Assembly (NCBI GenBank): GCA_958510825.1
Contig: CAUEHQ010000003.1
Span: 124,001-188,000 of the forward strand
Direction of reading: 5' to 3'
DNA length: 64,000 nucleotides
Source of the DNA: Brachypterus glaber
Taxonomy: Eukaryota > Arthropoda > Insecta > Coleoptera > Kateretidae
Notes under the pieces: model-generated
The model's input: the letters and a program-made list of their open reading frames with translations, nothing else
Databases searched by the model: none
Told to the model about the DNA's origin: nothing
Shown: positions 32,357 to 44,943 of the stretch, piece by piece
How positions within the stretch are numbered: the first letter of the stretch is position 1
Layout of the letters: every line of letters begins with the position of its first letter
Translations under genes and position numbers: made by a program

Positions 32357-32975
32357 TCATTATTATTATTATTTATAAAACAGTATGCGGCCAAGGCCGA
32401 TGAAACTGCATTTCAGTTACTTAAAAATTAAAAAGAAAAATTGATTTTAAAATTAAATAAAAATTGATTTAAAAATTAAATAAAAATTGAATAAAAATTG
32501 AATTGAAAATTGAATTGAAATTAACGTAAACTAAAATAAATTCAAACTAAAAATAAATTCAAGTATAAAACAAAACAAATTCACGTAAATTAGAAGGATC
32601 AAGCTGGGAAATGGGTCCATTGGTTGCGTGTTCTCTCCAGTTCCCTATCTAGCCGATTTTGTCACATTGCTCAGAGAGTTCCACATATAGGCTACTCGGT
32701 TTATAAGAAAATTTTTTTCGTGGCAGCTTAACACATTTTTCTTTGTTGACCTTTTTGTTGTGGCCTCGCAAGTTAGAATGTTGTTGCGCTGAAATAAGTT
32801 GAAGTCGATAGAATAGTAATTGCTTAGGAATTTAAAGGTTTGAATCAGGTCCCCACGAGTTCTTCTAGCTACCAGGGTGGTTAGGTTCATGCGAGTGAGG
32901 CGCTGTGGGTAGGTCAGCTCGTGTAGTTCGAGGGGAATTTTAATAGCTCTCCTTTGAACACCTTCCAACAATTTA
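32357..32975 (-). mobile_element. 5'-truncated CR1-like non-LTR fragment
   Basis: The minus strand encodes LEGVQRRAIKIPLELHEL, RRTRGDLIQTFKFL and CHEKNFLINRVAYMWNSL (32971-32645), the C-terminal tail of CR1-like reverse transcriptases. A 3' UTR and an (AAT)n tail follow, ending near 32357. The 5' truncation is at about 32975. Confidence 0.8.
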
Positions 32976-34030
32976 TCATGTTAGAATAATCTAATATTTT
33001 CGATGGTTATTTTTACGCCTACACGTTTAGGGATGTACAATGGTACACACAGCTTAAACATAATTTAAGTTGAAGTTTATTTTTCAATATTTGATACATG
33101 AGTTCTCCGCATGGAGTGATGTTCTGTTGGAACATGGTTCTGTAATTTTCGGCATAGATAAATTCTATGTAACCGTCTAGCAGACAATTTTACATTGGAC
33201 ATCATTTTCAAAAGTATATTTTATCCCGGACAACATTTTCAATAGTATATTTTATCCTGGAAGATGATTTTTCCAAAGTAGATGGGACAGCTTATTTTTT
33301 TTCTTCTTTCATTTGAGAAATAAATTCATCAACATAGGGGAGACTTGCACAGATGGAGACGATGGAATTCATACCTCATGGATTTTGCAGAAACCAGCTA
33401 AGTACTCTTTCTGAAAACTTTTGAAAGCAATATTTCATATTTTAAATTCTTTTATTTCAATATTCTTATAACTGTAAACTTTATCAGATCTGATATAGTA
33501 TTGTTTAATACTATATGCCCTTCTGGCTTTTTGTTCATTTTTAGGTACTTATTTTTTTTAAAACATTTAATCTCATTTATTAATTATTAAATATCATACT
33601 TTTGATTAAATGATTTCTAATTTAAGCATGACTTTTATACACTGCAAGAAATGATTGCTGTTTACATACATTTCTTGGTGCTTGCTGAACTTCATGTTTT
33701 CTTTATACATTTAAGTCGAATGATTTCTGAATTTAGTAATTTTTATTAAGATTTCTTTAATTATATCTTAATATAATTACACATATTTTTTATATATATT
33801 AATATATTACTTGATGTGCTTTCATTAAGTTTATTTATAATAAATTTCTTAAATGAATTATCTTATTTTATTTAAAAGTTATATTTTCTCAAACTGAAAA
33901 GCTTAAGTATTTATACTAGGTTGTTACTTACCTAAAGTAGTAAAAGCTAAAGTAACTGGCGCCCCTAACAACATTAATCAATTCTTTCTATTTTTCCCTT
34001 GCCCATACCCATTGCTCCGCTGTCAAAACT
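32976..34030. other. AT-rich, no gene seen
   Basis: Second half of the insertion in the restriction-like-endonuclease element. Two near-copies of ACATTTTCAATAGTATATTTTATC-type sequence occur at about 33205-33255. Confidence 0.4.
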
Positions 34031-36404
34031 AGCCGTTGACAGTGAACGTATTAATTACGGTACAATAGGTTTCGATTTAACAATAATCCTAGGTTGGAAA
34101 TAGGCAAGGCATTTAACCAGAAATTTGATTCTTTTACTGAAATAGCTTTTAAACGGGACTGATCTTTTTTATTATTGGCGATTTTCAATAAATTGTTTAG
34201 GGTCATTTAAGAAATAGGATTATCCCAATCATGATGTTTGGTGGAATCAGGAAGATCATTTGTCTTTGCAAGGGCTTTCCATGAGGTTAATGCATTTTCA
34301 ATATGTGGGTGTTGAATTTCTTTATATTTACATAAAATTATGTTCATATTTGTTAAAGAAGCGTTAAAGTAGGGTATTTAGCTAGGTAGGGCTATGTCAT
34401 GAACGGATCTAATGCCTATTCCTCCTAGATTTACCGGAAGGGTGGCTTGTAACCAATTTTGATCTAATAATTGAATGTTGAGGATATCACTTATGGAGGT
34501 ACGAAGTAGATTGTCAAAGCTGAATAATAGATTATGGTTATATAAAAAACTTGAACGAAGAAGATATTGTAGGCGTGAAATGGCAATACTGTGTCTCAGT
34601 AAGAAAAATGCGTGGTGAGGTTCAAGTAAAAGTAAACGTTTGGTTAGTATCTCTAGAAAATTGTATTTTTTTTGTAATACTTCAGTCTCTGCTAATTTTC
34701 CTAACGGAGCACCTAGAACTTCTAGGGAATCTTGGGTAATCTTTTAAATGTTTATAAACTTTTCGTCAAGGAATAAATCATCTTTTGGGAAATATATCTC
34801 TGATTTTTCTTTGTTCAAGATTAAACCTACCAAAGGTCCCTCTGACTCAATTAATTTTTAATCTTTTATAACCTTTTCTGGAGAAACTGCTAAAGTGCCG
34901 TCGTCTAGATACCATGTGTTAAGAGGACATTTAAGTTTTTTAACTATACGGTTGGTAGAAGCACAAAATAAAAATGGAGCAAACGGGTCGCCTTGTTGTG
35001 CACCTTCTTGAGATTTAATTATAAATTTACCATAAATCAAATTTGAAGGATGTCCATAACTGGCCTAAATATAAGGGTAAACTTCTGGAAAATCTTTGTA
35101 GATTGTTTCAAGAATAATGTCGCGTTTTATTAAATTAAAGGCATTTTTAAAATCAAGTTTTAAAAGCATGTGGTTTTCCTCAAAATTAGGAGAATTTATA
35201 AGCGATCTTACGGAATGGATTATAGCTTCGGCTCCTCCTGATACTCCAAAGCCATATTGATGAGGTTTCAGATACTCGAATAGCCTTTTCCTTTATTGTT
35301 TTCATTGCGCATTTGGAGGCCACTCGGCGTAGTGTTAATCCAACTGCTATAGATCTAAGACTTTTATCAGGTTTTTCTAGGTAGCAAAGGTTGGCTCCAA
35401 AAAAGAATGGTCGAATAAAGTTTGGGATTTCGCCTTTAAAAACCATGTTTATAAAACGATGAATAGAATTTAACAGTTTCTGGGAATGTCACCATTTAGA
35501 GTGTTTAGCATGTCGGAAAGATGTTGAGCTGTAAGGCCATCAAAACCTGCGCTAGAGCCTTTAGGAAAATTTTTGATTGCATCAGAAATATAATTTTCTT
35601 TAACTTGAGTTGGAGTGCAGAGATTATTAAATAATTTGGAACTAGAAGAGGGGTATCTTACGGGGTGTTTGTCGATGATAATTTTTCTGTTTACTTCATT
35701 GGGCGTAATAAATTTACTTGTTGAACTGGCTATACGAACAGCGCCTTTTATATCTCCTTCTGATATTTTCGAAGCTACCATATTAGAAATTTTTAAATCA
35801 GGATTATAATTTATATTTAAATTTGGTTTGTTATTCTTTTTAGAATTAAAGGATCTTCAGTATTTAGTTCTTTGGGATTTTTTTTTAATAAATTATTAAT
35901 TTTAGTGGTTAAAGATGAATCAAAAGATTTAGGATTTTTTCTGGGTAATCGAAAACAAAGATTTGCAAATAAAAAAAGGTTTAGCCAGGATTCGTATGAA
36001 TTAGATCGTAAAATTTCGTTTAAACATTCATTGAACTTTTCTGCGGCTAGTATTCTTGATGCTTTCGGGATTCTTTTGAGAATACGTCCTCTATATCGAG
36101 TTTTATTGATAAAATAAAAAAAATCGTCTTCACTAGATACTATTCTTGAAGATCTTCTTATAGAACTAGTTTCTAAAATGTCTTCATCTGAACCAATATT
36201 GCCATTTTGAATATTTTTTTTCCTTGATGGGCTTTTATTTTCACCAGAAAGCTTTGTTTTACCTCCAACTTTTGGACTTTTTACTTCGTTATTTAAATTA
36301 CCGACTGGATGTGCTGATCGAATATGCTTATTTAAGCCTCTTTTTCTGTATTGGCCCAGACAGTGGGGACAAATAACGTCGTTTTCTTCAGATTTGCTCT
36401 TCAT
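34031..36404 (-). pseudogene. non-LTR reverse transcriptase with N-terminal zinc finger (RLE type)
   Basis: From 36404 the minus strand shows a C2H2 finger (CPHCLGQYRKRGLNKHIRSAH), then a basic region with SIRRSSRIVSSEDDFF, and the pre-RT segment GDIKGAVRIASS. RT motifs follow: GSSAGFDGLTAQHLSDML, LEKPDKSLRSIAVGLTLRR, LKLDFKNAFNLIKRD, EGAQQGDPFAPFLF, and WYLDDGTLAV (catalytic Asp pair near 34900). The thumb has HHAFFLLRHS, LQYLLRSSFLYN and LPVNLGGIGIRS. Small frameshifts separate these pieces near 35800, 35460, 35180, 34860 and 34750. It continues at 31290-30500. One C2H2 finger, RT, knuckle and RLE is the R2-group plan. Confidence 0.8.
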
Positions 36405-36790
36405 TAGTCATATTTTTGACATTTCTTGTAAAATGTTAGGATAAAATTGTAAAAATCGTGTAAAAAACTTAACTTTATATATAAAACATGAAAAAAATTT
36501 AAAAATATGTAAATAAACTTCTTCTAGGTATAAATTGTTACGTTTTCTTCAAAAAATATAGATAATTTTAATTTTCTTATGACAGCCGCTGACAACTTAT
36601 TTTTTGTTCCCTTACGTGTAATATCAAAATGCGCACACTGTTCCCATACACTGACACTGAAAACGAACGAAAAATAAATTCGAAAAATAAAATTCCATTT
36701 TAAAGTTGCCTTTATTACCCGAATACACTATTGCAAAGTTAACATATTCAATAAGTTATTGATGATCTTATCTATGTTGATAGATGATAG
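36405..36790. other. no gene seen
   Basis: AT-rich sequence 5' of the RLE element. This may hold its 5' UTR. Confidence 0.4.
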
Positions 36791-37009
36791 ATGACAGTTC
36801 TCATGTGGTGCGATCTGAAGTTATGCTCTCATGCCTTTTCTTACACCACAGGACCGTACTTGACCCAACTTTTTTGGAATTACGATCCGGGTCCGAATGA
36901 AAACTACTTAGAAGTGATGCTTCGACTATCAAAATTATTAAAGATGGGAAGTCCAATCATAAAAGTTATTAAGCATCGCACAGAGCCGGCCTTTGTATCA
37001 ATCAAGTAA
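36791..37009 (+). CDS. possible exon, unknown protein
   Basis: After CCTTTTCTTACACCACAG, a plausible splice acceptor, the frame reads GPYLTQLFWNYDPGPNENYL and LSKLLKMGSPIIKVIKHRTE to a stop at 37007-37009. Composition looks protein-like and the codons are less AT-rich than neighbours. I do not recognise the family. It could be the last exon of a host gene or a transposon fragment. Confidence 0.3.
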   Translation: MTVLMWCDLKLCSHAFSYTTGPYLTQLFWNYDPGPNENYLEVMLRLSKLLKMGSPIIKVIKHRTEPAFVSIK

Positions 37010-37084
37010 ACCCCCTGCTTCAGGGCGCGAGCCTAGAGGGGTGTTTTTTCTTTAGCCTGAGCTTTTTGCTTGAGGATGTGTTTT

Positions 37085-37325
37085 TTTTTGTGTAGGGTTG
37101 CGAAGTTTTGTTAGAAACCGTCAGGAACAAAGCTTTTTTTCGTGAGGGTATTCTTTTGGACCCCAATTTTTATTTTTTAGGGTCGCCGAGTTTGGTAGAA
37201 ACCGTCAAGGACAAAGCTTTTTTTCTTGAGGGTATTATTTTGGGCGCTATTTTTTTATAATGGCGCCAAGTTTTGGTTGAAACCGTCAGGGACAAACGTT
37301 TTTTTTTAGTTTGTTTTTTTTTTCT
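37085..37325 (+). repeat. tandem repeat, three copies of ~90 bp
   Basis: GAAACCGTCAGG.ACAAAGC followed by TTTTTTTC and GAGGGTATT occurs three times (about 37118, 37198 and 37278), each preceded by a GCGCCAAGTTT-like piece. Confidence 0.75.
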
Positions 37326-37428
37326 CTTAGGGGCGCCAAGTTCAAGTCTTGCTTCAGGGCGCCGAAATGCAAAGGCCCGCCCTGATCGCATAATGCTTTT
37401 ACCATTTTTCATTCAACTTATTATTCAG

Positions 37429-37533
37429 TATTATTTTAACGTGCAGTACGACCCTGATGGTGTAAAAAACAAGTTGCATAGACTCGAGCAGGATCTTTCA
37501 GTTAAAGCCTATTTACAAACACTACGTGAAAAG
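37429..37533 (+). CDS. possible internal exon, unknown protein
   Basis: A 105-base open segment bounded by CAACTTATTATTCAG (acceptor) and AAAAG|GTAAACG (donor). It encodes YYFNVQYDPDGVKNKL and HRLEQDLSVKAYLQTLREK. It is exactly 35 codons. The family is not recognised. It may belong with 36791-37009, but the stop in that frame argues against one transcript. Confidence 0.3.
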
Positions 37534-37865
37534 GTAAACGTAATTATTATTATTATTATTTCAAGGTTGAACCAATCAGCGTAATGCATTTCTTACGATT
37601 TTAAGGTTACGTTTTTACGTAGTATTTGTAATTAGGACTTCTGTCACGAGGGGGGGGGCGGGGCGACGCGTAATGTGGAAAGAGGTTAGTTTTTGGAAAT
37701 GTCCTGAAAAATGTATAAATATTGTAATTTGAGTAAATAAAATACATATAAAACTAATTCTTAACAATACCCGTGTTGTTTTGATTATTTAACCTTCCAG
37801 AATTTTGAATTTATTTTATGTATTTTTTATAATAACGATCTGTTTCATATGTAATTGATTGTAAC
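37534..37865. other. no gene seen
   Basis: Contains a G-rich run GAGGGGGGGGGCGGGGCG at 37648. Confidence 0.4.
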
Positions 37866-37867
37866 TA

Positions 37868-39725
37868 CAGGGTGGGCCAAAAAAAACCGGCCACTTTTTA
37901 AACCATTATAACTTGTTTGCCTTTTGACCGATCTATACAAAATTTTGAATGAATAAGCTCAAAACATGTCCGATTCTGTAGGTAATTTTAATTATTTAAA
38001 ATATTGTTATATTTTTTAGTAATAAGGGTTTTTCTAAAGGGGTTATTTTAAAGCCGTGGGGATTAGAGCAAAATGTATAATTTGAAAATTTTTCGCCTTC
38101 ATAGTGTTAAGTGGTCTTTCTTCAGAAGGTAAGTATATTTAAATTTAAATTTTAAATTATAGTTTATTTTTTATTCTTATTTTTCTGAAAGGCTACATAT
38201 TGCAATAAATTATTTTTTAAGATAAAAAAACTGATTGAGTAGGCGTGTTATTTATCTGACATCCCTCAAAAAATAATCTGTCAATTTAAAAACTATTCAA
38301 AATTACCAAAAGTCTGTGAAAATGTCGAATTACATAAAAAATAAGATAAAAAGTAAAACCTGAATTGTAGATGTATATTTTAAGGAAAATGGTTACGAAA
38401 TAACAGAAAAATTACTAATGAAGTACGCACATTCAAAAATTGTATGAATATAACATAAAAAACAAGAAATTGCTAAAATAAATCAAGATTTAACTGTTGG
38501 CTAAATAAAAAAGTATTATATTTTAAATGCAAATAAAATTAATTATTTTAAACCCTGTTTTAATTATAAATAATATAAAACCATAATATGGTTATTATAT
38601 TATATTATAAAACCATAATATCGACACTCCCATGCAACAAGGATGTAACTCAAGTTAGACCTATTTTGAGTTATACTCATAGGTAAACGCCTTGAAAAAA
38701 GACACAAATGGTGGTACTACTCAGATTTCTCCACAGGTCATTTTAACCAAAAGTTTACCTAAAAGCACTAAAGTAAGAAATTATAATTTGGAATATTATC
38801 AGAAACAAACAATAAATAAACAATAAATACTTATAGAGTTAAATAGAGAATGTTATAAGCTTTTAAATGATGTATCACATGGCTTCTTTTTCCACGTCAA
38901 TCATTTCCCCACCCTTAAATAAGAAAAAAAAATATTTTAGAAATTTAGCTGTCGTGAAAAATGACAATATATGAGTTACGGCTTTGTTGCTTGGGGGTAT
39001 CGATATGGTTATTATATTATAATTATGGTAGATACAGGATCTTGGTTGGCTATTTGCAGTTAAAGTTCCATATTCTAATTTACTGATTTTCAAAAATTCA
39101 CATTATCCTTCATCGTATGTTAACATTTCTAAAACAAGCATTTTTTCTCGTTTTGACCAAAACTACACTTATTTCTTGTTTTTCTACAAATGTTTTAATT
39201 TAAATACATATATTCGTTTTTTATTTATTGCTCATCTTTAAAATATATATTTAAAATGATGTTTTTAATTTTTATTCGTGATTTTTAATAGTTTTCAATT
39301 TGACATATTATTTTTTAGACATGTCAAAAATAATTTGAGATGCGTAACAGACTACTTAATCCGTGTTTTTATGATATTTACTGCTAGCTGTACCCTTTTC
39401 AAAAAAATAATATAAAAAATAAAATACAATCTTAAGTTGAAAGAAAAATATACATAACTATTAAAGAAAGACCACTTAACAGACTTAACATAATGAAGAC
39501 GATTTTTTTTTAATTATACATTTTGCTCTAATCCCCACTGCTTTAAAATAACCCCTTTAGAAAAAACTTTATTACTGAAAAATATAATAATATTTTAAAT
39601 AATTAAAATTATCTACAGAATATTACATATTTTGAGCATATTTATTCCAAATTTTGTATAGATCGGTGAAAAGGCAAGCAAGTTATAACGGTTTAAAAAG
39701 TGGCCGGTTTTTTTGGCCCACCCTG
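37868..39725. mobile_element. mariner-type non-autonomous element, ~260-bp inverted repeats
   Basis: Starts CAGGGTGGGCCAAAAAAAAC and ends GTTTTTTTGGCCCACCCTG, with TA on both sides (37866-37867 and 39726-39727). The arms share GTGGCCGG.TTTTTT, AAACC.TTATAACTTG, CTAATCCCCAC and GAAAGACCACTTAA. The ~1.35-kb centre has no transposase. Confidence 0.85.
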
Positions 39726-39727
39726 TA

Positions 39728-40349
39728 TGTAGTAACAGAGACTACTACTCTGGTTTATCTCTGGTAGTACAAACAAAGCCTTAGTTATTGTGAACCCGCC
39801 TTAAGGTTCCTGGTCTATCAGGTGCTGCCCCCTATGAGTGAGTATCGATATGTCACTTCATAAGTTTATGTGTGTATTTATTGTTTATATCCAGTGTTAT
39901 AAATAAACTAGTTATAAATAATTGTGATTAATGAGTTATTTTAAACAGGATCAAGTCTATTATTAGTAACTTTAAACACGATCAAGCCTATTATTAGTAA
40001 ATCGGTGAATAATGTTTTTAAAAATAATAAAAGGCCGACTCGGCGTGTTCCGTGCCAGTGATTCAGGAAATATTTTACCTAATTTTGATATTAAATAGAA
40101 AAGAAATGTAGGTAATTATTATGGTGTAAGTTTTAGAAAAGTTTAAATCTAATAAATAAAATTTCATTGAATACTTTTGTGACAGTTGAAAACTTGACAA
40201 CAATGCTGGTGTCAAGGTTAAGTCGACAACGGGGCCATGAGCGTCATTTCACAAAGAATTTAGGGGGTTTTACTAAATATTTTTAAGTTTTGAAATAAAA
40301 AAAAAGAAGTGATTAAATTGAATCTTCACAATTCAAATACGCTGCAGTA
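39728..40349. other. no gene seen
   Basis: A short direct duplication (AACAGGATCAAGTCTATTATT / AACACGATCAAGCCTATTATT-type) occurs at about 39944-39998. Confidence 0.4.
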
Positions 40350-40375
40350 TTTTTTCTCGAACTCATTTCTGAATA

Positions 40376-40384
<9 letters not shown>
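40350..40384 (-). repeat. mariner-type terminal sequence, right-facing end
   Basis: TCGAACTCATTTCTGAATAA then CCCTA, the inverse of 28811-28845, followed by (TA)n to about 40410. Confidence 0.6.
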
Positions 40385-40411
<27 letters not shown>

Positions 40412-40544
40412 GGTGTTCCTTATTTATACGTGAGGAAAAAAGAATTTTATTTTCTTTTTAATCTCACCCCCTTAAAAGTTTAGACTTGGTATAAGAATTA
40501 GGCATGCAAAAATTTAGCCCTCCAGATTAATTTTCTTCCCGACG

Positions 40545-40744
40545 NNNNNNNNNNNNNNNNNNNNNNNNNNNNNNNNNNNNNNNNNNNNNNNNNNNNNNNN
40601 NNNNNNNNNNNNNNNNNNNNNNNNNNNNNNNNNNNNNNNNNNNNNNNNNNNNNNNNNNNNNNNNNNNNNNNNNNNNNNNNNNNNNNNNNNNNNNNNNNNN
40701 NNNNNNNNNNNNNNNNNNNNNNNNNNNNNNNNNNNNNNNNNNNN
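40545..40744. other. assembly gap of 200 N
   Basis: Exactly 200 N. Homopolymer-rich A and T tracts follow it (40780-40890). Confidence 0.99.
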
Positions 40745-40884
40745 ACTATCCTGCACCTCTGACTCGCAAATTTTCAAAAAAAAAAAATAAAAAAAAAATG
40801 TTTGAAAATTTTTTTTTTCCAATTTTTTTCGAAAATTTTTTTTTTTTTTCGAAAAATTTTTTTTTTTCGAAAAATTTTTTTTTT

Positions 40885-41290
40885 CAAAAATTTAAAATGA
40901 CTATTTTCCAAAATGGCTGACCCATTCTGTATTCTGATTTGCTAAAATTTGATCTTTTGACTTGCGAAAGTTTTGATTTTTCACTTATCAACCGCCGGCA
41001 TTTGCGTTACCCAAAGCGTACCACATAATTTCATGTTTTTAGGGGTCCAATTGGGAGCCTTAGAGAAGTTTGATTACTCATATTTTCAGAACATTCTAAA
41101 TGAAAATTTTAAGATAATAAAAAAATATAAGGTCCACCCTAGTGAAGAATAATTTTTTTTTTTAAACCATGACATGATTTTGTAGGAAATTTATTCCAGT
41201 TTTCAAAACTGCCCATTAAAAGATCAAATTTTCGCAAATCAGAATACAGAATGGGTCAACCATTTTGAAAAATAGTCATTTTGTATTTAA
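40885..41290. repeat. inverted repeat pair
   Basis: AAAATGGCTGACCCATTCTG then TATTCTGATTTGC near 40910 returns inverted as GCAAATCAGAATACAGAATG then GGTC near 41235. Part of a fold-back element whose left side meets the N gap. Confidence 0.7.
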
Positions 41291-41400
41291 GAAAAAGCTT
41301 TTTTTTAAAAAAGCCTCTAAGACCATTTTTCACTGAGATACAGCTCGTCAAAAATCACCGAAAAATTTAGTATTTTTTTCTGATCCCTTAATTTTTGCGC

Positions 41401-42601
41401 GAAGTGTATTTGAAATAGCGGTGTATTTGAAATAGCGTAGAAAATTTTAACAGGTGATTTTACATGATAAACTATGACAAAGAGTTCCTATAAACATATG
41501 TCTAAAAATGCGTCATAAGGGAGCTAGGCCCCTATGAAAATGGCTAAAAAAAAATCGGTTTTTATTTAATAACTCAGGAACCCTTAGAGATATATCAACG
41601 AGGTTTTGCATGTCAACTAATCCTACCAAGGCCCGTTTTTATGTGTTATTTTCATGTACTTATTTCAACCAGGGGTGTGCGAAACGGGGGGGGGGGGCTT
41701 ATCAGTTTTTTTGTCCCAAACTTTTTTCTGTGTAACTTTTTTGCAATTTTATTTTTGAAATATGATTCTTCAGGTCAAAATACATAAAAAAAGGTACTCC
41801 TGTTGTAATACTGTAGGATTAACCGTTTTCGAGAAAAATTCATTTAAAGGTGAAATTCCACGGTTCGAGGACGAAAAATTAAAATACTAAAATGTTGAAA
41901 ACCAAAATTTTAATGATGCAGGGCGAATGTACATTAAAAACTAAGAAAAAAACCTCATATACAGGTACTTCCAAAAATCAATCCTAATGGAGCTATGGTC
42001 TCCTAAATATGCACCATTTTTAAAGGGCTATGGTAGCTTTAAAAGCGTTTTTTTAGACCTACATGTATGGAAACTTTTTTTTCTTAGTTTTTGATGTAGA
42101 ATAACATTGCCTCATTAAAATTTTGGTTTTCGATATTTTAGTATTTAATTTTTCGTCCTCGAACCGTGAAATTTTACCTTCAAATGAACTTTGCTCGAAA
42201 ACGGTTAATCCTACAGTATTACAACAAGAGTACCTTTTTTTATGTATTTTGACCTGAGGAATCATATTTCAAAAATAAAATTGCAAAAAAGTTACACAGA
42301 AAAAAGTTTGGGACAAAAAACTGATAAGGCCCCCCCGTTTCGCACACCCCTGGTTTAAATAAGTACGTGAAAATGACATACAAAGATGGGCCTTATTAGG
42401 ATTAATTCACGTGCAAAACCTCGTTAATATATCTCAAAGGGTTCCTGAGTTATTAAATAAAAACCGATTTTTTTAGCCAATTTCAAAGGGGCGTAGCTCC
42501 CTTATGACGCATTTTTAGACATGTTTATAGGAACTTTTTGTCATATTTTATCATGTAGAATCACCTCTTAAAATTTCCTACGCTATTTCAAATACACCCT
42601 G
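41401..42601. mobile_element. fold-back element, ~560-bp arms
   Basis: The right end reads CGCTATTTCAAATACACCCTG followed by TATATATA; the left end has the inverse GTGTATTTGAAATAGCG twice. Arms share TATCTCTAAGGGTTCCTGAG-type text, CGAAACGGGG with long G/C-runs, and ACGGTTAATCCTACAGTATT. The centre is near 42000. No coding capacity. Confidence 0.85.
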
Positions 42602-42822
42602 TATATATAAAATTTGTGTGAGTGAAAATGTAAGTATGTGTTAAAGTGTATTTAATGGTGTAAAATTGACTTTGAAATTTTTTAACAAAAGGAGAAGTTT
42701 CGTTGTATTATAGATATTTTGTTTTTTTAAATTAACTTCATCAGGTTGCACCTTGTTTTTTTCGAAACGAATTGTTGGGTCTATAACAGCTTTGAGTAGG
42801 TAATGCGGCACTTGAAACCGTC

Positions 42823-43009
42823 CTGACTAGCACCTGACTATCACCTGACTATCACCTACCTAGCACCTATCACTTGACCATCACTTGACTATCACCTGAC
42901 TATCACCTGACTATCAACTATCACCTGACTAGCACCTGACTATCACCTGAATATCACCTGACTATCCCCTGACCACCTGACCACCACCTGACTATGACCT
43001 GACTATCAT
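42823..43009 (+). repeat. short-unit satellite, CACCTGACTAT type (left part)
   Basis: About 16 imperfect copies of an 11-bp unit CACCTGACTAT, with variants CACCTGACCAT and CACCTGACTAG. The same array resumes at 57408-57452, beyond the CR1-like element, so that element landed inside it. Confidence 0.9.
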
Positions 43010-43011
43010 AA

Positions 43012-43982
43012 AAGGGTGGGGGTGTCAGCGTGCTTGTTAAAGATTTTATTTTCGGTCATCAAGTCCATTCTACCGCTAGCCACACGTTTTTCACCGCCAA
43101 TCCTGTAGCATCTCTTTGGATAGATGTCAAGTTTGGAGGCTGTAAACTGTTAATTTTCTGCATATACCGACCAAAGTATATAAGTGATGCTGATGGCATT
43201 CGAAAACCTCTCAGTGTTGAAGATAACCAAAACCTTATAACTGTCATCGAACGTGCATGCAACTCCAAAATACCTACATATATCTTTGGGGATCTAAATT
43301 ATACTGAAATTAACTGGAAAACCTTAAATGTGAGCCCCAACAACCAATGCTGTTCTGATTTCATAGCCAGATATAAAGAAGCCAATATTCACCAACTGAT
43401 AACTTTTCCTACCAGGATTAGAGGGGAAGAAATATCTTTGCTCGACTTGCTTCTAGTCAATGATAAAAAGTTAATCTTTGACATTAAAGAACATCCACCT
43501 ATTGGACAAAGTGATCATGTTGTAATAACAGTAAAATCTCAAATCCAACTTGCATCCAAACCCACTAATAAAATATACAAAAGATGTTTTTGGTCAGCTG
43601 ACTACGATAAAATTAACAATCACTTACAAAATCAACTCTATGAAAACTGGAACTGCAGTTACGAGCATGTTATGCAACTGATATCCTCCACCATCAACTT
43701 GTATATTCCATTAAAACCTAAAAGAGTCAACTCGCTTAAACCCTGGCTGACCAAAGAGATTATCGCAGAAATACGAAAAAAGAGAAAATTGTGGCACAAA
43801 TACCGTTCCTACAGGACAGAGATTAACTATCTAAACTATAGGACACAAAACAATTCTTTAAAGCTAAAAATAGATATGTCTAGGAAGGAGTATGCACAAA
43901 ACTTACTTAACTCTGCTGATAAGCACTTCTGTGCTCATATAAACCGCTCCTTAAACTCTAGACTTACGCATTTTACTCTTAA
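43012..43982 (+). pseudogene. CR1-like endonuclease and linker
   Basis: The frame opens KGGGVSVLVKD and shows IYRPKY, FGDLNYTEINW (the GDxN motif), SLLDLLLVND and IGQSDHVVIT (the SDH motif), so the second half of the APE endonuclease is intact. The linker has LKPWLTKEIIAEIRKKRKLW and ends LTHFTL at the TTAA insertion. Joining to 55616 with a single TTAA continues as KDKSTNRIITDE in the same frame. The N-terminal third of the endonuclease is lost by truncation. Confidence 0.85.
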
Positions 43983-44935
43983 CTATGCTTTCGCGAGAGA
44001 ATCGAACAGTCGATCTCCAACACATCTTTGATTTAAATGATATTTTTTTTCCTTATTCCTACAACTAACTACGAGTCAAATCTAAAATTTTTATTTGATT
44101 GGGCCAAAACTTTGGCCTCTAGGACCAAAAGAGTTTTAGGTCCCCAAAAAAGATAAAATTTTGTTTTTGCGTATATATAAATTATTTAAATACCTATCAA
44201 CTTTATTTTTGGTATGTGTATGACTCTCATGGATTACTAGATTTTCACAAAAAAAAAGTTTAAATATTTGCCCAAAGATGGAGCTGTGGTAATTTTTTTG
44301 AAAAATATTGACCATTTTCATGACCTATGGACTCGAAGAAGCAACGCTGCTCAGAATAAGTGGGCGTGGCACATTAAACTACAAAGTTTCCTTTGTAATT
44401 TACCATAGAGTCTAACTATGGGTAATTTGATTCCTTTCGGCAAAATCAATTTTAAAGTGACTCTGCACGTAGGCATTGAATTTAGTTTTTTGGGTATATA
44501 AAAATTATTTCAATACCCATTAACATTATTTTTGGTATGTGTATGACTATCATGGATTACTAGATTTTCACAAAAAAAAAGTTTGAATATTTGCCTAAAG
44601 ATGGCGCTAGGGTAATTTTTTCGAAAAATATTGACTATTTTCATGACCTATGAACTCGAAGAAGCATCGCTGCGCCGAAAAAGTGAATACTGTAGATTAA
44701 ACTACAAAGTTTTCTTTGTTATATACCATAGAGACTAACTAGGGGTAATTTGATTCCTTTCGGCAAAATCAATTTTAAAGTGACTCTGCACGTAGGCATT
44801 GAATTTAGTTTTTTTGGGTATATAAAAATTATTTCAGTACTCATTAACTTTATTTTTAGTACGTATATGACTATCATGGATTACTAGATTTTCACAAAAA
44901 AAAAGTTTAAATATTTGCTTCTAGTTCTGAATCTG
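43983..44935 (+). repeat. left arm of TTAA element
   Basis: Contains CATGGATTACTAGATTTTCA at about 44228, 44552 and 44875, spacing ~325 bp. Each unit also has GATGGAGCTG/GATGGCGCTA, TTTTCATGACCTATG, AACTCGAAGAAGC and GACTCTGCACGTAGGCATTG. Confidence 0.85.
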
Positions 44936-44943
44936 AGATTCAG

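Noticed and set aside
38875..39093. 72-codon minus-strand ORF inside the mariner-type element
   Set aside because: No transposase motifs; low-complexity ending; probably chance.
42823..43009. CRISPR-like array
   Set aside because: The 11-bp units are contiguous with no spacers, in a eukaryotic genome; it is a simple satellite.
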